Positions 1 through 4,699 of a stretch of 8,450 nt of DNA are shown here, one piece after another. Position numbers and translations under genes: made by a program. The notes under the pieces are model-generated. The model saw only the letters and a list, made by a program, of their open reading frames with translations. It made no database searches and was not told the origin of the DNA. The first letter of the stretch is position 1. Each line of letters opens with the position of its first letter. This DNA comes from Spirochaetaceae bacterium. GTDB taxonomy: Bacteria; Spirochaetota; Spirochaetia; PWKH01. The stretch is from positions 1 through 8,450 of the forward strand of contig PWNW01000176.1 in the NCBI GenBank assembly GCA_003557605.1, in the 5' to 3' direction.

Positions 1-32
1 ACTTTTTTTAAAAGGTTTATCAAGCGATTCAT

Positions 33-60
33 CCCCGAAACTAAAGATTTCGGGGTTTTC
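33..60 (+). terminator. Rho-independent terminator of an upstream gene outside the window
   Basis: Positions 33-40 (CCCCGAAA) pair perfectly with 48-55 (TTTCGGGG) around a 7-nt loop, and TTTTC follows. The T-run is only on the plus-strand side, so this ends a plus-strand transcript entering from the left. No coding frame that it would serve is visible in the first 32 bases. Confidence 0.75.
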
Positions 61-329
61 TCACTACGAACGCTATAAATGGCAACGTATCTCTGAAAAA
101 CTTCTTTCCATTACCTAGTAAATACATTTTACCATTTACAATCATTCAAGCGCTCTTCAACGCGCTCTCAGGAAACCTAGTTGCAGCCTGTTCCATCATT
201 TTTATGGTAATCATTGAGTCTTATGTTTAAATGATTCATTTTGAAAGTTGTGAAATTAATTTTTCTTTCCGAGAATTACACTCAGAAATATTGCAGACAG
301 ATAAAAGCAAGAAAATACTCGGTGATAGC
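61..329. other. AT-rich intergenic stretch without a supported gene
   Basis: This stretch separates the incoming terminator from the lipoprotein promoter. It is visibly more AT-rich than the genes to its right. The plus frame containing codon 45-47 is open to a TAA at 228-230, then continues from an ATG at 231 to a TAA at 381-383. The first part lacks a start codon and the second lacks a Shine-Dalgarno. It may be a decayed gene remnant, or chance in AT-rich DNA. Two tiny minus-strand frames (22 and 34 codons) are also unsupported. Confidence 0.4.
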
Positions 330-358
330 TTTACAGGTGACAAACTGTATCGTATGCT
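330..358 (+). promoter_or_regulatory. Predicted sigma70 promoter of the lipoprotein gene
   Basis: A -35 box TTTACA (330-335) is followed by a 17-nt spacer and a -10 box TATGCT (353-358). The predicted transcription start is near 365, inside the 32-nt palindrome that begins at 360. That gives a leader of about 60 nt with a strong ribosome binding site. The hexamers match consensus at 5/6 and 4/6 positions, so the call is plausible but not proven. Confidence 0.5.
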
Positions 359-359
359 A

Positions 360-391
360 GGTATTATTTATGCAGGTGCATAAATAATACC
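360..391. repeat. Perfect 32-nt palindrome, candidate operator or 5'UTR hairpin
   Basis: Two perfectly complementary 15-nt arms (360-374 and 377-391) are separated by only GG. The left arm begins GGTATTATT and the right arm ends AATAATACC. It lies directly after the predicted -10 box and covers the predicted start site. It is about 20 nt upstream of the Shine-Dalgarno of the lipoprotein gene. No T-run follows, so it is not a terminator. It best fits a dimeric regulator's operator at +1. An RNA hairpin is also possible if transcription starts further upstream. Confidence 0.65.
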
Positions 392-424
392 AAATACTAT
401 ATTCGTTTCTTAAGGAGGGGTGAC

Positions 425-2461
425 ATGAGAAATGTTTATGGTAGTTCTTGGATCCGATTGGTGCTCTGTATTACGGCAGTAATTTTTTCATTTCTGCTAA
501 TAGGGTGCCCAAACCCTGTCGGAGCAGACCCTACTAATGAAATACCTAACGGGGAGAACGGCGGCGGGAACGGGGAACCGCCTCCAGGTACCTATTCAGC
601 ACCGGTTATCAGGGGGAGGATCCTCGATGATGGGTCAAGATCTCTTGTCGGACGGAATATTCCAGACCAGGTTTGGGTGGTGCCGGTATATCACCGAATT
701 GGGGGGTTTGAGACCGGAATATCCTTTATGACTTTGCAGTATACAGAAATAATTAACCTTGCTGATGACGGCAGTTTTGCTTTCGCCTATGCTGATGAGG
801 ATGCACCCGAAGGAATACCAGTGATCGATGAATTCCTCCCGGAATACTCTCATGCAGCATATGATAATCCGAATGATCGGTCAGTTTTCAGCGGTACCGT
901 CACTTTGGTGCTGGTGAACTCACACAAGGCCGTAAGTGAGAAACTGGAAGATCGCAAAGAAGCCCTCATCGGGTACATTGCCCTTCCAACTGCTGACGAA
1001 GCTGCAACACTTATCAGCCTGCCTATTGCAGAAATTAAGGAAGAAGAAGAAGGGGTAGAGATCGACCTTGGAGAAATCAGTGACTCTGGTGACACCCGGG
1101 AAGCTCGTGCAGAAGCAACGGTAGAGGACGTGCATGAGTACCTGAAGCTTGAATTAGACACTCTCATGGCTTTGGCTTCAACAGACGGGGTTCTGAAGAC
1201 AATTGGAAACTTTGTGGTAAATAATATGCTGGAAATGGCTGGTCTTGGCCCCGAGGATGATGATTATTTCCACTGGGGAGTAGGTATAGGCCATACTTGG
1301 TTGTATCCAAAAGCTCTAGACATTCAAGTTTCAGGATATCGTGAAGATCCCGATGACCCTGAAATCCATACCGGGGCTCTTCAGGTATGGGATCCCTCTG
1401 ATGCTTTTTCCAAGGAGATCCAAGAATACTATGTATATACCGATTCAGGAGATTCTCATGAAGATGCCAGGAACTATTTGGGATATCAGGTTCATATTTC
1501 CGGCAGTGATAACCTGGGAGACCTCACAATAACACCCCCTGATGGTGTTCATCGTCCAGAAGAAGGATACATAGCTCCATATGAAGGGTTTAAGATTCAT
1601 GAAGGATGGTGGAGCGTTACATCAGGAAGCGGTGATAGATCAGCGGCATTCCAGATGGATGCAGCACAGATTTTTGACAATGATAGAAACCTACGTGTGC
1701 TTGTGCCGAAAATTGAGTTTAGAGTTGAAGAAGCTGATGCAAGCTTTAAGCTCTGGCGGCCTAGGCAATTACTGGATTCCGCATCGGATGCTGTGGGTAC
1801 CTACGTTGAAGACCTTCTTGAAAATCAGAGTGGTAAAGTTGGGGTTGACGCATTTGTCCTAATTGACGATGAAGATGAAATCGGCAAAAACCATTTCAGT
1901 CTTCAGCAGCTGAAAAACCTGACAATTTCCTGGTACCTCTATGACCATGAAGAAGAAGAATATGTTAAAGCTGATGATGAGTTTGTAAAACTTGCCCTCG
2001 GATATGTGGGGGTCAGTATAGCAGGGCCTTCTGGAGGTGGTGAATATTATCAAGGAGATCATATATATACAGTTAAAGACAATGGTAGTCGGAGTCTGGA
2101 TCCAATCTATGATACTCTACCAATAGCAGACGGGTATGACGATTGGAGAGAATACATTTCCTGGAAGGAATTTCAGGCAATAGATGATCTGGCTGACGGT
2201 ACGTTTTTCTGGGATCTGACAGAGGATGATGCTTTCAAGCTGTTCTTTGATCCCGAATTCCATGATGCCGAGGATTTTGCTGAAAGGATCTTCCAGGTAA
2301 ACAATAGAGATCACCAGAGTTACTATGTCGTGACAGGAGAAGGTGATGATCGCGTATTCTGGAAAGGACTGCCTGCTGAATGGACTCCAGTCCGGGCAAT
2401 ACATGTTCATTACTTTATGCATGGTATAGGAATGAGATTCAGTTTCGGAAAAGATATGTAG
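425..2461 (+). CDS. Large secreted lipoprotein of unknown function
   Basis: The 678-residue product starts with a typical lipoprotein signal: basic N-region (R2, R11), hydrophobic core (about residues 12-26) and lipobox L-I-G-C, with C28 as the predicted lipidated cysteine. A Gly/Pro/Asn-rich linker (about 40-56) follows, as expected for a tether between membrane anchor and folded domain. The rest is strongly acidic, with a Glu run near residue 207 and an HEEEE stretch near 509. It is rich in aromatic residues and alternating polar/hydrophobic segments, suggesting a beta-rich extracytoplasmic fold. I recognise no domain. The start is set by AAGGAGGGG at 412-420, four bases before ATG. The gene appears monocistronic, between its own promoter and a hairpin at 2472. 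The acidic bias could reflect a saline habitat or metal binding. The role is unknown; a surface or periplasmic lipoprotein is the safe call. Confidence 0.85.
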   Translation: MRNVYGSSWIRLVLCITAVIFSFLLIGCPNPVGADPTNEIPNGENGGGNGEPPPGTYSAPVIRGRILDDGSRSLVGRNIPDQVWVVPVYHRIGGFETGISFMTLQYTEIINLADDGSFAFAYADEDAPEGIPVIDEFLPEYSHAAYDNPNDRSVFSGTVTLVLVNSHKAVSEKLEDRKEALIGYIALPTADEAATLISLPIAEIKEEEEGVEIDLGEISDSGDTREARAEATVEDVHEYLKLELDTLMALASTDGVLKTIGNFVVNNMLEMAGLGPEDDDYFHWGVGIGHTWLYPKALDIQVSGYREDPDDPEIHTGALQVWDPSDAFSKEIQEYYVYTDSGDSHEDARNYLGYQVHISGSDNLGDLTITPPDGVHRPEEGYIAPYEGFKIHEGWWSVTSGSGDRSAAFQMDAAQIFDNDRNLRVLVPKIEFRVEEADASFKLWRPRQLLDSASDAVGTYVEDLLENQSGKVGVDAFVLIDDEDEIGKNHFSLQQLKNLTISWYLYDHEEEEYVKADDEFVKLALGYVGVSIAGPSGGGEYYQGDHIYTVKDNGSRSLDPIYDTLPIADGYDDWREYISWKEFQAIDDLADGTFFWDLTEDDAFKLFFDPEFHDAEDFAERIFQVNNRDHQSYYVVTGEGDDRVFWKGLPAEWTPVRAIHVHYFMHGIGMRFSFGKDM

Positions 2462-2471
2462 CACAGAAAGG

Positions 2472-2498
2472 GCTGCCCCTCTCGGGGCAGCTTATACA
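2472..2498 (+). terminator. Hairpin terminator of the lipoprotein gene
   Basis: GCTGCCCC (2472-2479) and GGGGCAGC (2484-2491) pair perfectly around a TCTC loop, 10 nt after the stop codon. The tail TTATACA is a poor U-tract, so termination may be leaky or factor-assisted. Confidence 0.6.
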
Positions 2499-2563
2499 AT
2501 GCTTCTGATGCTGAAACTGAATGGCTTCAGGTCCTTGGATGAATCAAGAGTTCTGCAGATACA

Positions 2564-2620
2564 GCAAAGCCTCCAAAGAAGCTTATGGTATTAAGCTTGA
2601 TTGAAGGCTCTGCGTTTTTT
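2564..2620 (+). terminator. Possible second hairpin terminator with T6 run
   Basis: An inner stem of AAGCTTA (2579-2585) with TAAGCTT (2592-2598) is flanked by an outer stem of AGCCT (2568-2572) with AGGCT (2605-2609), then GCG and six T at 2615-2620. An alternative longer pairing joins AAAGCCTC (2567-2574) with GAGGCTTT (2621-2628), which lies against the tRNA 3' end. On the plus strand it could stop lipoprotein read-through before it becomes antisense to the tRNA. On the minus strand it follows the tRNA, but its U-tract there is weak. Confidence 0.4.
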
Positions 2621-2629
2621 GAGGCTTTT

Positions 2630-2703
<74 letters not shown>

Positions 2704-2722
2704 AATGGTATTAACGAATAAA

Positions 2723-2751
2723 ATGGTAAAGAAAAACCATGGGGGTGTCAA
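2723..2751 (-). promoter_or_regulatory. Predicted sigma70 promoter of tRNA-Arg
   Basis: On the minus strand, consensus TTGACA (2746-2751) is followed by 17 nt and TACCAT (2723-2728). The predicted start is near 2716, about 12 nt before the mature tRNA 5' end at 2703. It diverges from the smr promoter; the two -35 boxes are 14 nt apart. Confidence 0.65.
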
Positions 2752-2765
2752 TCCCTGTGGTGCTG

Positions 2766-2794
2766 TTGCATTCACGGCTGTCTTGTTCTATAGT
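2766..2794 (+). promoter_or_regulatory. Predicted sigma70 promoter of the Smr-domain gene
   Basis: TTGCAT (2766-2771) is followed by 17 nt and TATAGT (2789-2794). The expected start is about 2800-2803, which coincides with the ATG at 2803. The mRNA would therefore be leaderless or nearly so, in line with the absence of a Shine-Dalgarno. Confidence 0.55.
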
Positions 2795-2802
2795 GCATGA
2801 TC

Positions 2803-3249
2803 ATGGATTTCGGCAGAATACTGGATCAGTGGGAGAAGAAGTCTCCCGTACAGAAGGACTCACTGGAAAAGCTGTATGAGGAATATGAGCCTGGTGAGGA
2901 GGAACTGTACCGTGATGAAGAGATATCTTCTTTCAGCAGATCAGATGATACAAGAAAAAAACCCCAGGCGGTGCTGGATCTCCACGGCGTTACCGCCGAT
3001 GAGGCACGGCAGCAGGTATTGGATTTTCTCATGGATGCAGCGCTGTCGGGAAAAACAAAGGTCCTGATCATTCACGGCAAGGGACATCACTCCCAAGGAG
3101 AACCGGTACTCAAGCGTATTGTACGGCAGTGTCTTGAGGAGTCTCCCTATGCAGGCAGACACGGTCATCCCGGCAGGGAATATGGGGGGTCCGGTGCTGT
3201 ATGGGTTATGATAAAACGTGCGAGGGATGAGAATCAGCGTTCCCGATAG
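2803..3249 (+). CDS. Small Smr-domain protein
   Basis: This 148-residue protein has an acidic N-terminal extension (about 1-48, charged and probably flexible) and a C-terminal Smr domain (about 55-141). Visible Smr signatures are LDLHG (58-62), IIHGKG (89-94) and GGSGAVWV (128-135). The Smr fold was first seen at the C-terminus of MutS2. Stand-alone Smr proteins bind nucleic acid, and several have endonuclease activity linked to rescue of stalled ribosomes. Which activity this one has cannot be read here. I prefer ATG 2803 to ATG 2797, because 2797 lies only two bases after the -10 box. No Shine-Dalgarno precedes either. The gene sits among translation and transcription factors. Its last 16 bases overlap infA tail to tail with no terminator between them. 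Confidence 0.88.
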   Translation: MDFGRILDQWEKKSPVQKDSLEKLYEEYEPGEEELYRDEEISSFSRSDDTRKKPQAVLDLHGVTADEARQQVLDFLMDAALSGKTKVLIIHGKGHHSQGEPVLKRIVRQCLEESPYAGRHGHPGREYGGSGAVWVMIKRARDENQRSR

Positions 3250-3452
3250 ATAATCCTTCCCCTGGTAAGATCATAGGGCGAGAGTGCTACCCGTACTTTG
3301 TCTCCGGGTACGATGCGGATATAATGTTTTCTCATTTTTCCGGAAAGGTGCGCAAGAATCAAATGTCCGTTCTGCAGTTCCACACGGAACATAGTATTCG
3401 GAAGAGATTCCTTTACGATGCCTTCAACCTCAATTGCTTCTTCTTTAGCCAC
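3234..3452 (-). CDS. infA: Translation initiation factor IF-1
   Basis: The product is 72 residues, the usual IF-1 length, and is a single S1/OB-fold domain. Recognisable segments run from AKEEAIEVEG through VELQNGHLILAHLSGKMRKH to VPGDKVRVALSPYDLTRGRI, all at the expected places. IF-1 binds the 30S A site and acts with IF-2 and IF-3 during initiation. The start is GTG (3450-3452), supported by GGAGGA at 3456-3461 on the minus strand; the annotated methionine is therefore encoded by GTG. It is outside a ribosomal-protein operon and has its own near-consensus promoter, with a leader of about 31 nt. Its end overlaps the Smr gene by 16 bases in convergent orientation, and I see no intrinsic terminator after it. 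Confidence 0.97.
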   Translation of the reverse strand: MAKEEAIEVEGIVKESLPNTMFRVELQNGHLILAHLSGKMRKHYIRIVPGDKVRVALSPYDLTRGRIIYRER

Positions 3453-3489
3453 TTGTCCTCCAAAGCTTCATGGTAACCAATGCTGTGAA

Positions 3490-3518
3490 ATTCTATGGAA
3501 AGAATAATGTTTTGTCAA
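3490..3518 (-). promoter_or_regulatory. Predicted strong sigma70 promoter of infA
   Basis: On the minus strand, consensus TTGACA (3513-3518) is followed by 17 nt and TAGAAT (3490-3495, 5/6 match). The start should lie near 3483. The -35 box is one half of the palindrome at 3512-3529, and the other half is the -35 box of the divergent DksA-like gene. Confidence 0.75.
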
Positions 3519-3529
3519 CCTGTTGACAA
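3512..3529. repeat. 18-nt palindrome joining two divergent -35 boxes
   Basis: TTGTCAAC (3512-3519) and GTTGACAA (3522-3529) are perfect reverse complements separated by CT. Each arm carries a TTGACA -35 hexamer, one for infA (minus) and one for the DksA-like gene (plus). The palindrome may simply follow from back-to-back consensus -35 boxes, but the flanking symmetric bases extend it to 8-nt arms. One RNA polymerase bound here would probably exclude the other. Confidence 0.65.
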
Positions 3530-3551
3530 TTTAGGGTTTTTGTATTATCAA
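3523..3551 (+). promoter_or_regulatory. Predicted sigma70 promoter of the DksA-like gene
   Basis: TTGACA (3523-3528) is followed by 17 nt and TATCAA (3546-3551). The -35 is consensus and the -10 is only a 4/6 match, so this side should be weaker than the divergent infA promoter. The start is expected near 3558, about 31 nt before the GTG codon. Confidence 0.5.
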
Positions 3552-3589
3552 ACACAAATTCATTATGGGAACACCATGGGGGTAGTATT

Positions 3590-3958
3590 GTGTTGGAAAA
3601 AGAGTTTATTGATGAAATGGAAGAGAAACTTCTGGAAATAAAAGAAAATATCATTAAGCAGTTCATGGCTGAAGATGAAGACTTCAAACAGCTCGTAGGC
3701 GACATGAGCATAAAGGATCTAGCCGATGTTGCTGCAGATGACATCGGTAAACGGCAGCTTGAAGCACTTAACCAGCATGAAGTGAAGACACTGCGTCTTG
3801 TGGAATCTGCTATTTCTCGAATCCACAACCAGAAATACGGAACATGCTTGAGCTGCGGAGCTAAGATTCCCAAGGAGCGGCTTAATGCAATCCCATATGC
3901 CCTGCTGTGCATCTCCTGTAAAAACGGAGAGGAAAAGAATAGACGGCAAGGTATCTAA
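3590..3958 (+). CDS. DksA/TraR-family zinc-finger transcription regulator
   Basis: The product is 122 residues, shorter than E. coli DksA (151). The N-terminal half is a predicted coiled coil (about 1-80). It carries D43-L44-A45-D46-V47-A48, which matches the DxxDxA signature found at the DksA coiled-coil tip. A four-cysteine zinc finger follows: C86, C89, C107 and C110 (C-x2-C-x17-C-x2-C). Family members insert the coiled coil into the RNA polymerase secondary channel and alter open-complex stability, often together with ppGpp. The match of both tip and zinc finger supports a true RNA polymerase-acting member rather than a bare TraR finger. The start is GTG 3590, with GGGGGT at 3578-3583 six bases upstream; TTG 3593 is an alternative. 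It is divergent from infA and ends at the terminator shared with the metallo-hydrolase gene. Its exact functional class (DksA or a paralogue) cannot be decided here. Confidence 0.9.
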   Translation: MLEKEFIDEMEEKLLEIKENIIKQFMAEDEDFKQLVGDMSIKDLADVAADDIGKRQLEALNQHEVKTLRLVESAISRIHNQKYGTCLSCGAKIPKERLNAIPYALLCISCKNGEEKNRRQGI

Positions 3959-3983
3959 CAGCATCTTCCGCAGAATTTTTAAG

Positions 3984-4018
3984 AAAAAAGGGCTCTGTAT
4001 CAATTGTGCAGGGCCCTT
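3984..4018 (-). terminator. Terminator between convergent genes, strongest on the minus strand
   Basis: AAGGGCTCTG (3988-3997) and CAGGGCCCTT (4009-4018) form a 10-bp stem with one G-U pair. On the minus strand the stem runs into six U (3984-3989), a classic intrinsic terminator directly abutting the TAG of the metallo-hydrolase gene. On the plus strand it follows the DksA-like gene with a weaker tail (CCCTTCT), so it may work in both directions. Confidence 0.8.
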
Positions 4019-4690
4019 CTATCTGAGATAGGGATTCGTGTTTTTCTCCTGTCCCATCACTGATGACGGACCATGACCAGGATAGAGCTGTGCTTCATCA
4101 GGGACCAGCGAAATCAGTCTGCCCAGGCTCTCCTGCAGTCTGGACATGTCTCCTCCAGGAAGATCGGTTCTTCCAACTGATCCCTGGAAGAGGGTATCCC
4201 CGGTAAAGCACAAACAGAACTCTTCATGGTACAGGCAGACAGATCCAGTACTGTGACCGGGGGTATGGATGACTTGAAGCCCTGTTCCCGGTATTACCTC
4301 GCCGTCCTCAAGGGCATTCTCTGCCTTTGGAATCATGGATATGACAGAAGAATACATAGGCAGCATATGAGGATCTATTGCCGTCAGCAGTCTGCTGTGA
4401 ACTTTCAGGCATCCCGGGCCGGTGAATTCTGATTCAGAGGTATGGATGTACAGCCTGCATGAATATCCATGGCGGGACAGCGAAGCAGTTAGTTCTGCAG
4501 CACCAAGCAGATTATCAAGATGTCCATGGGTGAACAGTATGGAAGTAGGAATAAGATCTGCGTCATAGACGGCCTGGGCAATCAAAACGCCCTCTGCTCC
4601 CGGGTCAATAATGCAGCAGTGCTTGTTATCTGCACTGAACAGATAGCAGTTTGTCTCAAGTTCTCCCACTGCAATTGGTATAAGTTTCAT
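4019..4690 (-). CDS. Metallo-beta-lactamase-fold hydrolase, glyoxalase II-like
   Basis: The 223-residue protein has the metallo-beta-lactamase-fold signatures in order: THGHLDN (54-60), HTPGHSTGS (142-150), FTGDTLF (162-168) and YPGHG (203-207). Predicted metal ligands are H55, H57, D59, H146, D165 and H206. The layout and size resemble small GloB/YcbL-type hydrolases, which cleave thioesters such as S-lactoylglutathione, but the substrate is not readable here. The metal motif reads HxHxDN where the family usually has HxHxDH, so N60 replaces a second-metal ligand. The gene lies 9 nt after the pseudo-helicase. Its Shine-Dalgarno AGGGGAAG (4694-4701, minus) overlaps that gene's stop codon, which points to co-transcription and probable translational coupling. 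The stop codon directly abuts the terminator. There is no signal peptide, so it is cytoplasmic. Confidence 0.88.
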   Translation of the reverse strand: MKLIPIAVGELETNCYLFSADNKHCCIIDPGAEGVLIAQAVYDADLIPTSILFTHGHLDNLLGAAELTASLSRHGYSCRLYIHTSESEFTGPGCLKVHSRLLTAIDPHMLPMYSSVISMIPKAENALEDGEVIPGTGLQVIHTPGHSTGSVCLYHEEFCLCFTGDTLFQGSVGRTDLPGGDMSRLQESLGRLISLVPDEAQLYPGHGPSSVMGQEKNTNPYLR

Positions 4691-4699
4691 GTTCTTCCC

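Noticed and set aside
231..383. A 50-codon open frame starting at ATG 231
   Set aside because: It has no Shine-Dalgarno, follows an in-frame stop immediately, and covers the predicted promoter and the palindrome of the lipoprotein gene.
2117..2464. A 115-codon minus-strand frame opposite the lipoprotein 3' end
   Set aside because: No recognisable domain; it lies fully inside the well-supported lipoprotein gene on the other strand.
2797..2799. ATG 2797 as the Smr start
   Set aside because: It lies two bases after the -10 box, so it would not be transcribed from the predicted promoter, and it has no Shine-Dalgarno.
2737..3583. The shared string ACCATGGGGGT in the tRNA promoter region and before the DksA-like start
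   Set aside because: Eleven bases with no common position or role; in the second case it is explained by the ribosome binding site.
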